From: Spirosoma fluviale
Lineage (GTDB): Bacteria > Bacteroidota > Bacteroidia > Cytophagales > Spirosomataceae
Assembly (NCBI RefSeq): GCF_900230225.1
Contig: NZ_OCNH01000009.1
Location: forward strand, 1 to 64,000
Reading direction: 5' to 3'
DNA length: 64,000 nt
Below, piece by piece: positions 54,601-61,475 of the stretch. Each line of letters opens with the position of its first letter. Positions within the stretch are counted from its first letter, which is position 1. Made by a program: the position numbers and the translations under genes. Under the pieces are notes generated by a model. That model saw nothing but the letters and a program-made list of their open reading frames with translations. It did not search any database and was not told the DNA's origin.

Positions 54601-54730
54601 TCCGAAGTGCGTCAGTAAGGGAAACCCCGTTTTCCAGTTCACAATGCAAACCATAATACACCTCCACAGGTAGCAGAGGTCGTCGAAGGATAAAAAAATC
54701 GCCGAGTTTAATTTCTGCGGTAGTAACCAT
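51638..54730 (-). CDS. Class I lanthipeptide dehydratase (LanB), full length
   Basis: This enzyme of 1030 residues has both LanB parts. The glutamylation domain contains YVIRMTTRSTPFGLFAGVSL (about 87-106), a hallmark of LanB, and LRPYEIPVLTASSVALDHQI. The SpaB_C-type elimination domain (about 745-1030) contains WLYVKLYTGPAVAETFL, NWFFIRYADPDWHLRLRF and HLFINRLFMADQRKHE. It transfers Glu from glutamyl-tRNA to Ser/Thr of a precursor peptide and eliminates it, giving dehydroalanine and dehydrobutyrine. It lies downstream of the LytTR gene (50 bp), the last gene of a leftward operon. No LanC cyclase is found in this window. The start at 54730 is the only good one. Confidence 0.9.
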   Translation of the reverse strand: MVTTAEIKLGDFFILRRPLLPVEVYYGLHCELENGVSLTDALRKIVNKPICQEAIFYASATLQKQLIDWLNNRKPASDQLLLSLYKYVIRMTTRSTPFGLFAGVSLGEWSTETTLRFEEDIHQKVARLDANIISEMLVTITDLPLIQQQLKYFVNPTCWLSGDEIRYVGYTDVNKQRSYFLNIAQNTVLMSLLLEQARQGNSIPSLINALHDEGIESLAATTYVQDLINCQLLVPDLEVNLTGQDMISHIKERLLTLDQSSFITDPLVQLEQLLHDPSLENYAAVEGLVSEFTDAFNKDLIQCDVLFPAVDLTIERAIGDQIGQCIQALIGLNDTQEADTLTLFKQRFYARFEEQEVPLLMALDPDLGIGYDHAHEDISPWLEIVSWNEPLAMTTPTGGSSEKLFNLFNEALRTGEFCIRLTEAEISELSPDQPNSSLPASAYALGNLINPSGQPITKDNFQFHLTLAGGPSAGNLLGRFAHLSSTIAQKLEHCLTEEQQAYPDTILAEIVHLPESRTGNVLHRPVLRPYEIPVLTASSVALDHQIMLDDLFISVPQGSTVILRSKKLNRRIIPRLTTAHNYSNGLAHYRFLCDLQHQEGVMSLRWNWGALQSMPFLPRVQFNNLTLSRARWLWSADEQDSSKLFASQWSHWQQKYQVPRYIVLAEFDNELLIDTSLSVGLRVLEQASRRNKTLVLYECLWQKNEPIVVSADGKHWCHELLIPMKINQFDEKSPTYRTSTSGINSVQRYFPPGSEWLYVKLYTGPAVAETFLHRHLPVLLQQLKNSRLLINWFFIRYADPDWHLRLRFHCQPGDSTTLFGEVSKWLNDLNLELNNPYQIRYDTYHRELERYGENHINFCENWFGHNSQLVIQFLKTIHNSQDEWLRLYAGCRGVYEILNTWQINPSDQIRLLTSWRDAFLEEFKVDKAMKKKMNDLFREKRLEFVDALLDDTRYRHLYEPFFEDTSPLLPNAYQSDSLFRKHIPVELLPDLTHLFINRLFMADQRKHELMVCYYLTKTLKHLHSLPMHNP

Positions 54731-54780
54731 AAGACGTTGATACGTAGTTAACTAAAGCCGTGTTAGAATATGAAGCCGTA

Positions 54781-55521
54781 TCAGCGATTTTGTAAAGCAA
54801 ACTTTTGGAACAGATCCAGTAGATTCTCTTTATATTTCCCGGAGGTAGGAATGCGCGGAGAGCCTTTCATCAGAATCTCATTGCCATCAATTCCAACTAT
54901 CTTAGGGATCGACACAATGTATGAACGGTGGACTCGCGCAAATAAATGAGAGGGTAAGTGAGATTCGATCTCACCGATGCCACTGTAGGTAACTATTCGG
55001 TCGTGTTTATCGGTATAAATTGAGACGTAATTTTTCAACCCTTCGATATAGGCTACCTCACTGAAATTAATTTTCAGCATTTTTCCTTTACGTTCGGTTT
55101 TAACAATGATGAAGTCGGTTTCACTTTTATCCGCTTCAGGAACAACCGAAATCTCGCTTTTTTTATGATTAAAGTAGTTTAGCGCCTTTTCAGATGCCTT
55201 AAGAAACCGCTCAAAAGGAACGGGCTTAAGGAGATAGTCGATCACATTCCGGTCAAAAGCGTCAATAGCATATTCATTGTAAGCGGTCGTCAGAATTACT
55301 TTGACCTGATCGCCATACAGATCAATAAACTTAAGACCCGTTAGCAGAGGCATCTGGATATCCAGGAAAACCAGATCGATTGAATGGGTTTTGAGCAGTT
55401 CAACTGCATCCATAACACTTGTAGTGCCAGCTACCAGATTGAGATAGGGTACTTCTTTTATATAATACGTGATTACATTGATGGCAGCCTGCTCATCATC
55501 CACAATTAGGCAGTTAATCAT
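54781..55521 (-). CDS. LytTR-family response regulator
   Basis: The protein has 246 residues. The receiver domain has acidic pocket VDDE (8-10), phospho-acceptor Asp54 (LVFLDIQMPLLTG) and Lys99 (LLKPV). The C-terminal LytTR DNA-binding domain is visible as MLKINFSEVAYIEGLKNYVS, then YSGIGEIESHLPSHLFARVH, RSYIVSIPKI and ILMKGSPRIPTSGKYKENLL. Its kinase is encoded directly upstream. It probably controls the divergent promoter between the kinase and the candidate precursor gene, as LytTR regulators often govern bacteriocin production. Confidence 0.92.
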   Translation of the reverse strand: MINCLIVDDEQAAINVITYYIKEVPYLNLVAGTTSVMDAVELLKTHSIDLVFLDIQMPLLTGLKFIDLYGDQVKVILTTAYNEYAIDAFDRNVIDYLLKPVPFERFLKASEKALNYFNHKKSEISVVPEADKSETDFIIVKTERKGKMLKINFSEVAYIEGLKNYVSIYTDKHDRIVTYSGIGEIESHLPSHLFARVHRSYIVSIPKIVGIDGNEILMKGSPRIPTSGKYKENLLDLFQKFALQNR

Positions 55522-55665
55522 AACGAAGAGGTTAATTTTATTTGATCAATGGACCAATATATAAACTAGAACGTCTACAATTAAACATCTTTTTAGCAAT
55601 TGGTAAATTAAAAAATAAGGTATAGTAACAATTAAAGTGTAATAAATTAGTAACATGTAAGTCAC

Positions 55666-56778
55666 TTAGGCCTCTTGAGATTGTTTATTGAGCGGTAGTG
55701 GATAAGCAGATTTATAGTTGCTTAGTTGTAAATCGACCGAGAAAATTCCCTCCTCCTCTTTTATATCTAAGGTGTAATTATCTTTATATAGGATCGACAA
55801 CTGACTGTTGATATTCGTTAATCCCAATCCCCCCTGTCTATAATTAGGTTCTTCAGTCCGCTTATTAACTGTCTGAAATCGCAACCCGGTTTCTGAGAGA
55901 TGCACGTTGATCTGAGCGGGAACCGAGTGGTTAAAAACCTCTCCATACTTGAAAATATTCTCCACCAGTGATATAAGAGTAAGAGGAGGCAGAGAAATAT
56001 GGTGTTCATACTCAGTACCTGTAATGGTTAACTGAACGTTTAACTGGCTTCCAAAGCGATACTGCTGTAGCTTCAAGTAGTTGCGAATATAAGTAAGCTC
56101 ATTGCTGACAGAAACCATTGGCTGCTTGGAAACCTCCGAAACGCTTCTCATCATCTGCGACAGGCACATGATACTATCCGCTAAGCGAGGGGAAGCCTCA
56201 AGTGCATCAGAAAACAAGAAATTGAGCGTATTGTAAAGAAAGTGTGGATTTAGTTTGGCCTGAAGAAACGCCAACTCGGTACGGGCTTTGTCGCGTTCCA
56301 GAATGGAAATGTCTGCTTCAATACGTCGCTTTTTGCGTTCTAACTGAACCGAATATATAGCGAACCAATACCCATAACTAAATAAGAGGTATTGGGAAGC
56401 GATCCAGATAGAATCGGGCAAGAATCGTTGAAACATCACACGTGTCTTGCTGTACTCGTTGGAGAAATCCAAAAATGGAAAGATATAGAAAAACACTATG
56501 TAGCGAACAAGAATGTAAGCCCCTGTCAGTAAAATGGTTTTTAGTATGATTTGAACATACTTACGGCGTTCAACGCTAGGCGCAATAATGCCATATACAT
56601 TGACGTAAAACAGAATCGCAACTAAGGGGTAGGTAACAAACAGTTGGACGATATTCGCCTTGTTGTTGCTGTTGGTAAGTAGTAATATATTATTGAATGC
56701 AAGGTAGAACAACCAGACAAACAGATGGATGACGACGTTGCGCCAATGGCTCCGAAGATATGACCAGGCTCTATTCAT
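55666..56778 (-). CDS. LytS/AgrC-like histidine kinase (His_kinase family)
   Basis: This sensor has 370 residues: four membrane helices in the first ~145 residues, a coiled coil and a kinase domain. The phospho-acceptor is His179 in QAKLNPHFLYNTLNF, and the C-terminal HATPase shows LVENIFKYGEVFN (N-box) and QGGLGLTNINSQLSIL. This combination of a membrane sensor and a LytTR partner is typical of peptide-sensing systems. The sensed signal is unknown and might be the product of this locus. Spacing to the regulator gene is 144 bp. The start is at 56778. Confidence 0.9.
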   Translation of the reverse strand: MNRAWSYLRSHWRNVVIHLFVWLFYLAFNNILLLTNSNNKANIVQLFVTYPLVAILFYVNVYGIIAPSVERRKYVQIILKTILLTGAYILVRYIVFFYIFPFLDFSNEYSKTRVMFQRFLPDSIWIASQYLLFSYGYWFAIYSVQLERKKRRIEADISILERDKARTELAFLQAKLNPHFLYNTLNFLFSDALEASPRLADSIMCLSQMMRSVSEVSKQPMVSVSNELTYIRNYLKLQQYRFGSQLNVQLTITGTEYEHHISLPPLTLISLVENIFKYGEVFNHSVPAQINVHLSETGLRFQTVNKRTEEPNYRQGGLGLTNINSQLSILYKDNYTLDIKEEEGIFSVDLQLSNYKSAYPLPLNKQSQEA

Positions 56779-56930
56779 ACCTAATAAATCAACTGCTGAT
56801 ATAGGGAAAGTGTGGTTTCGTATAATTAATTTCTTCGACTAAAGAGAATCCAGCAACTTTCGATTGTCAAACAAAAAAGAACACATCTTTCGACGTTCCA
56901 ACTAAACAAATCTTAAACCCTACAACGATT
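56779..56930. promoter_or_regulatory. Divergent promoter region of the RiPP locus
   Basis: 152 bp between the kinase gene and the candidate precursor gene. Three short TTCGA motifs (56834, 56859, 56889), each preceded by CT or TT, are spaced 25 and 30 bp apart. LytTR regulators bind direct repeats about two to three turns apart, so these are candidate sites, though the spacing is not regular. Confidence 0.35.
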
Positions 56931-57062
56931 ATGAAAACGATGCCTCCCTTTGCTCCCTCGCTTTCTGTAAATGTAAAAAAAGCAGCAAGACTATCTGCTC
57001 AATCGGCAAAATCTAATAAAAATTTATCTTGGCCAACCACTGCTACTATGTTTGGCAAATAG
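56931..57062 (+). CDS. Candidate RiPP precursor peptide, 43 residues, cysteine-free
   Basis: This short gene (ATG 56931, TAG 57060-57062) encodes a peptide rich in Ser and Thr (Thr3, Ser10, Ser12, Ser22, Ser25, Ser28, Ser33, Thr36, Thr37, Thr39) with a basic middle (KKAARLS, residues 16-22) and the ending SWPTTATMFGK (33-43). It has no Cys and so cannot give lanthionine rings by itself. I recognise no leader family: no FNLD box and no GG site. The region around MPPFAPSLS is a possible leader motif. The case is made by context: first gene after the divergent promoter, opposite a full LanB, followed by a strong hairpin. It could also be an unrelated small protein. Confidence 0.5.
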   Translation: MKTMPPFAPSLSVNVKKAARLSAQSAKSNKNLSWPTTATMFGK

Positions 57063-57080
57063 CCAGTACACACTCAATTT

Positions 57081-57116
57081 ACTGGTTGCTCCGTCATAGA
57101 TGACGGAGCAACCAGT
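57081..57116 (+). terminator. Strong hairpin after the candidate precursor gene
   Basis: A perfect 16-bp stem (57081-57096 with 57101-57116, tetraloop TAGA) begins 18 bp after the precursor stop codon. No T-run follows, so partial termination or mRNA stabilisation is more likely than full termination. This arrangement commonly lets a precursor be expressed more than its downstream genes. Confidence 0.7.
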
Positions 57117-57178
57117 CCGGTAAACTACATCCTCACAATCAGGGTCGTTTTGTCTAGAACCTCCAATCCTTGCAGGTC

Positions 57179-59377
57179 ATGTGTAATCAAGCTCGCATTT
57201 TTCTTTTTGTTTCGTTACTTCTTCCATCGGTATCTGCCCTCGGTCAGGATGCAACCATAAAGGGGATGATAACCGGCGTAGACAAAAAACCAATACCGGG
57301 CGTGAGTATCGCTGTTAGTAAATCCTACGATGGATCAACAACCGATTCGTTGGGCCATTATGTCCTCAGCACAGCCTTAGCCGACACAATTACCCTCAAT
57401 TTTTCATTTATTGGTTTCAAGCCTAAAACCGTTGTGCTGTTAAATCGGGAAAGTAACTTCTCCATAGATGTACAACTCGAAGAATTGGTTAATGAATTGA
57501 ACGTAGTGACCGTGAGCGCTGGCAGCTTCGATGCCTCAAATGATAAGAAGAACGTCATGCTTAAGCCATTAGACATTGCCAGTACAGCCGCTGGCGGAGC
57601 AGACATCACTGGAGTCGTTCAGCTATTGCCAGGTGCGCAAAAAGTAGGAGAATCCGAAGGCCTCTTTGTGAGGGGCGGAAGCGCCCAGGAAACTAAAGTA
57701 TTAATTGATGGGATGTATGTGCAAAATCCCTTTTATAGCCCCAATCCGGGGATAGCACAGCGAGGACGGTTTAGCCCGTTTATGTTCAAAAGTACGTCGT
57801 TTAGCACGGGCGGATTCTCAACGCAGTATGGGCAGGCATTGTCGTCAGTACTGTCTCTATTCACAAACGATAAGCTAAATGAGTCGGGCTGGAATGTCAG
57901 CCTGAATGCGATGAGTGCCGGCCTAACTGGATCGAAGGCAACCGATAAATACTCTTTTGCGGTGAACGGATATTATGGTAACACCGGGTTGCTGAATAAT
58001 CTGATTCATCAGAATGTAGAGTGGGTGAAAAGCCCTGATTATCAAGGAGGTTCGTTCACCGGTGTCTGGACTCCATCCGATTTTACAACAATCAAGGCCT
58101 ATGCTACGGCCAGCCATAACAAATTCCGAATATTTCTGAGCGATTACAATCAGCCGACAGCTGGCTCTAAGATCAATTATGGCGTTGGCAATGATAACTA
58201 TTACGCGAATTCCAGCATCAAAACGTCATTTGGAACTGACTACTCGTGGCAACTGGATGGTGCCGTTTCGTACAACCGCAATAACGATGCGTATGACATC
58301 GACGGTGCCAAAGCCGGCAAAACCGAGCAGCAATTTCAGATGCGCTACGTATTGCGAAAAACGATTAATGACTCTTTCAATTTCCTGTTTGGTAACGATG
58401 TGAACGTGCTTCGTAACACCGATAATTTTGCAGGTGCCTATAATTACCAACTGAATGAGCGGAATGCATCGCTCTTTACCGAATCGGAATGGCATATTTC
58501 TCCACTTTTCGGCGTGAAAATAGGGGGGCGACTTGATTACTCCGGTACGTTGAACAAAGCGGTTGTTTCACCCCGTGCTACAATAGCCTACAAGACAGGT
58601 CAATTCAGCCAGCTATCATTCGCTTCTGGTTTATTTACGCAGACACCGTATTACAAGTACTTGTATGTGACGAATAAACTAGATTTCGAAAAGGCGTTCC
58701 ATTACATTGCCAGCTATCAGGTTATCAAGGAGAAACGAACGTTTAAGGCCGAGGCTTTCTATAAAAAGTATAGCGATCTGGTTCTCGAACGTACTACGGG
58801 ATCATTCGATGCCGACCCGCTCCGGTTTCCAACTGGTGCGTTGAGTAACGGAGGCTATGGATATGCACAAGGACTTGACTTATTCTGGCGGGATCGAAAA
58901 ACGCTACGCAACACCGATTACTGGATAACGTACACCTTTGTTGACAGCCGACGCATCTTTCAAAATTATCCCGTTGAAACTGTCCCTACCTTTGCATCGC
59001 GTCACAACCTGAATGTTATTTATAAATACACCTTTCCGGAAATTAATTTCAACGTAGGCTTCACCTATCTATATACGGGCAGCAGGCCATATTATAACCC
59101 GGCAGATGAGCAATTTCTGCAAAGCGTAGCACCACCAATTCATAATGTGGGTTTGTCGGCGAGCTACCTCACGAACATTGCCAAAAACTTTACAATCCTT
59201 TACGCATCGGTCGACAATGTGCTAAACAGTCGATTCGTATATACCTACCGTTATTACCAGGATCAAAGCTCCAGAGATGCTATTCGACCACAAACCCAAC
59301 GGGGATTCTTTGTTGGTATGATAATCTACTTCTCATCAAAGTTCAAAATTCCTGATGAATTCAAACTAGTTAAATAA
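57179..59377 (+). CDS. Small TonB-dependent receptor with CarboxypepD_reg-like domain
   Basis: The protein has 732 residues from the ATG at 57179 (a TTG at 57170 is possible). It has a signal peptide (FLFVSLLLPSVSALGQ), a CarboxypepD_reg-like domain (ATIKGMITGVDKKPIPGVSI), a plug (EGLFVRGGSAQETKVLIDGM, then FSTQYGQALSSVLSL) and a shortened beta-barrel ending in an aromatic-rich C-terminus. It is shorter than SusC-type receptors and has no SusD partner. In this locus it may import or secrete across the outer membrane the product, a precursor or a signal. In Bacteroidota similar receptors often stand beside LytTR systems. Confidence 0.85.
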   Translation: MCNQARIFLFVSLLLPSVSALGQDATIKGMITGVDKKPIPGVSIAVSKSYDGSTTDSLGHYVLSTALADTITLNFSFIGFKPKTVVLLNRESNFSIDVQLEELVNELNVVTVSAGSFDASNDKKNVMLKPLDIASTAAGGADITGVVQLLPGAQKVGESEGLFVRGGSAQETKVLIDGMYVQNPFYSPNPGIAQRGRFSPFMFKSTSFSTGGFSTQYGQALSSVLSLFTNDKLNESGWNVSLNAMSAGLTGSKATDKYSFAVNGYYGNTGLLNNLIHQNVEWVKSPDYQGGSFTGVWTPSDFTTIKAYATASHNKFRIFLSDYNQPTAGSKINYGVGNDNYYANSSIKTSFGTDYSWQLDGAVSYNRNNDAYDIDGAKAGKTEQQFQMRYVLRKTINDSFNFLFGNDVNVLRNTDNFAGAYNYQLNERNASLFTESEWHISPLFGVKIGGRLDYSGTLNKAVVSPRATIAYKTGQFSQLSFASGLFTQTPYYKYLYVTNKLDFEKAFHYIASYQVIKEKRTFKAEAFYKKYSDLVLERTTGSFDADPLRFPTGALSNGGYGYAQGLDLFWRDRKTLRNTDYWITYTFVDSRRIFQNYPVETVPTFASRHNLNVIYKYTFPEINFNVGFTYLYTGSRPYYNPADEQFLQSVAPPIHNVGLSASYLTNIAKNFTILYASVDNVLNSRFVYTYRYYQDQSSRDAIRPQTQRGFFVGMIIYFSSKFKIPDEFKLVK

Positions 59378-59403
59378 AGTCTCATATCAAAACCAGTACA
59401 ACT

Positions 59404-60084
59404 ATGAACACGTTGATTCGTGCAGCACTCTTAGTGGTTTTAGGTTGCCAAACCGTTTTATCAGCTAATTTACCGCCTACGTATACAGGTGACCGTAAGG
59501 GAGATTCTGTTTATGTGACAACGATGGAAGGTGCCATTAAAGACATCTTCTCCTCTAAAACAGCGAGCGACTATTTAAAGGTTATTAACAGGCTCGAACG
59601 GGTTACGACCATGAAGTCGACAGAGTGGATACCCATCTATTGGACGTCCTACGCGTATACGCTGGCATCTTACTCGTTTCCCGATGCAAATACAAAAGAC
59701 CAATATCTGGAAAAAGCCGAACAGTTGGCCAGGAAATTGAGCTCTATGAATGCTGATAACGATGAAACATCGATTCTGGAGGCTTTTATTGCGCAGTCGA
59801 GAATGACCGTCGATCCACAAAATCGGTTTTCCACATACGGGTCGAAGTTCAACGATATGCTTGGTAAAGCCAAAAAGATCAACCCGGATAATCCCCGCGT
59901 ATACAATCTTCAGGGCCGAAACCTCTATTATACGCCAGAACAGTTTGGAGGAGGTAAGAAAAATGCTTGTCCGGTTATTGATGTAGCGATGAACAAGTAC
60001 CAGAAATTTGTATCGAAATCGTCGATTCACCCAAGTTGGGGCCGTGATTATACGGAGAAACTTTACGAAGAATGTAAGAAGTAA
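59404..60084 (+). CDS. Secreted helical (TPR-like) protein
   Basis: The protein has 226 residues. It has a signal sequence (LIRAALLVVLGCQTVLSANL, the Cys may be lipidated though the lipobox is weak). The rest is helical and TPR-like (VTTMEGAIKDIFSSKTASDY, WIPIYWTSYAYTLASYSF, DQYLEKAEQLARKLSSMNAD, NPRVYNLQGRNLYYTPEQFG). I have no function for it. It follows the TonB receptor by 26 bp, suggesting a partner role at the outer membrane or periplasm, and precedes the methyltransferase by 17 bp. Confidence 0.7.
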   Translation: MNTLIRAALLVVLGCQTVLSANLPPTYTGDRKGDSVYVTTMEGAIKDIFSSKTASDYLKVINRLERVTTMKSTEWIPIYWTSYAYTLASYSFPDANTKDQYLEKAEQLARKLSSMNADNDETSILEAFIAQSRMTVDPQNRFSTYGSKFNDMLGKAKKINPDNPRVYNLQGRNLYYTPEQFGGGKKNACPVIDVAMNKYQKFVSKSSIHPSWGRDYTEKLYEECKK

Positions 60085-60101
60085 GCCAATCTCAACTCGA
60101 T

Positions 60102-60761
60102 ATGAAGTTTTACACTCAGCTTGACGACCAGCTCTACAAGTACGTCATTGCCAACTCTCTGAGAGAGCCCGAAGCTGCGAGACTGCTTCGCGAAGAAGTA
60201 GCCGGTATGCGTATGTCGTCGATGCAATCGCCACCCGATCAGTGCCAGTTTCTGTATTTCCTGCTGCAAATGATGCAGGCCAAACGCACGATTGAAATTG
60301 GGACATTTGCCGGTTATTTTACGTTGTGGACGGCCTTGGCCTTGCCCGAGCAGGGACGTATCATCGCCTGCGATGTAGAGCCCAATTGGCCGGATGTAGG
60401 CCGTAAATACTGGAAGAAAGCTTACGTCGATCATAAAATCGATTTGCGCATTGCACCCGCTCTACAAACCTTGCAGGAGCTGATTGAGCAAAAGCATTTT
60501 AACCTGTATGACTTTATTTTTATCGATGCCGATAAAGATAATTACGTCAATTATTACAATCTGGCTTTGCAACTGCTCCGCCCCGGTGGTCTTATTGCTA
60601 TCGACAATACGTTGTGGAATGGCACGGTCATAAACCCGGCAGTGCAGAGCAGTGACGTTCTGACCATACGAAATTTGAATGAGCATCTGCGCAACGATGA
60701 CCGCATCCATTTGAGTATGCTAACCATCGGCGACGGCCTGACATTGGTCGTAAAAAAATAA
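60102..60761 (+). CDS. O-methyltransferase (CCoAOMT-like, Methyltransf_3)
   Basis: This enzyme of 219 residues has motif I IEIGTFAGYFTLWTALALPE, an acidic residue after strand 2 (GRIIACDVE), DFIFIDADKDNYVNYYNLAL with metal-binding Asp residues, and LRPGGLIAIDNTLWNGTVIN. These are standard for metal-dependent catechol-type and similar O-methyltransferases. It transfers methyl from SAM to a hydroxyl or carboxyl group of a small substrate. In this locus it may modify a hydroxyl or carboxyl on the NRPS product or on the peptide. Confidence 0.88.
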   Translation: MKFYTQLDDQLYKYVIANSLREPEAARLLREEVAGMRMSSMQSPPDQCQFLYFLLQMMQAKRTIEIGTFAGYFTLWTALALPEQGRIIACDVEPNWPDVGRKYWKKAYVDHKIDLRIAPALQTLQELIEQKHFNLYDFIFIDADKDNYVNYYNLALQLLRPGGLIAIDNTLWNGTVINPAVQSSDVLTIRNLNEHLRNDDRIHLSMLTIGDGLTLVVKK

Positions 60762-60831
60762 GGGCAAGCCTATCTTTTGCCAGTCGTATGGGCCTAATTG
60801 GCTGATTTTCACACTTCTTCAAGTAAAGACA

Positions 60832-61233
60832 ATGAATGCTCTGCTAAAAACACCGCCAGAAGAACAGGGCAGTCCGCTCATCTTCAACATGGAGCCTAGT
60901 GCGTTAGCTGGTGTGCCATTTCACACCAATACGGCAAATATCGTTCGGTATTTTTCGAAGCAATTTCCGCTGCACCTGGCTGTGCATGAGGTGTCGCCGG
61001 TTCTGTACCCGCCCGCCGATTATACGGCCCCCCATTTGCACGATGATTGCGATGAGATTAACATTATTATCTCTTCCGATGAACTTGTCTATAAAATCGT
61101 TCTCGGAGAGGAGGAGTTTACGGTAACCAATAATGCGTGTATCTGGATTCCGGCGGGTCTTCTTCATTCGGCAAATGTGCTGAGTGGCGCTGGATTCTTT
61201 GTGGCCGTTCGTCTGGAGAAAGGGCGCTCATAA
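60832..61233 (+). CDS. Cupin-fold protein
   Basis: This 133-residue beta-barrel protein has cupin motif 1 PHLHDDCDEINIIIS (two His and a Glu as likely metal ligands) and motif 2 CIWIPAGLLHSANVLSG (third His). The N-terminus is unusual (EEQGSPLIFNMEPSALAGVP). It could be an oxygenase, isomerase or ligand-binding protein. No substrate can be inferred. It lies 70 bp after the methyltransferase gene and 238 bp before the NRPS gene, in the same direction. Confidence 0.75.
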   Translation: MNALLKTPPEEQGSPLIFNMEPSALAGVPFHTNTANIVRYFSKQFPLHLAVHEVSPVLYPPADYTAPHLHDDCDEINIIISSDELVYKIVLGEEEFTVTNNACIWIPAGLLHSANVLSGAGFFVAVRLEKGRS

Positions 61234-61400
61234 ATCGGGGGCCTTATCGACTTATGAGTGAGGCTGTTGTCGGGTAACTTCTATGGATGTATCAGATTGC
61301 CTGCAATGTATTAAAGGCAAGTGACTGGCTTTACCAAACGGAATCAGGCTGCCTGGTAGAGGTCGGGTAAAATAGAGACTATTAACATCAACTTGTGGAA

Positions 61401-61475
61401 ATGGTATGTACGGATTCTTTGTCCGGCTCAACAACTATGCCTGTACCCGTAATTGACAACGCCAACTCGATATGA
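61401..61475 (+). CDS. Possible 24-residue peptide coupled to the NRPS gene
   Basis: A short frame from ATG 61401 to TGA 61473-61475 overlaps the NRPS start as ATGA. The peptide is Ser/Thr-rich with one Cys (MVCTDSLSGSTTMPVP at the start). The ATGA overlap speaks for translation, but it may also be a leader that merely couples translation, or chance. Confidence 0.25.
   Translation: MVCTDSLSGSTTMPVPVIDNANSI

Noticed and set aside
56931..57062. Graspetide (microviridin-like) precursor because of the PPFAP stretch
   Set aside because: No ATP-grasp ligase gene is in the window, the motif is short, and the adjacent modifying enzyme is a LanB.
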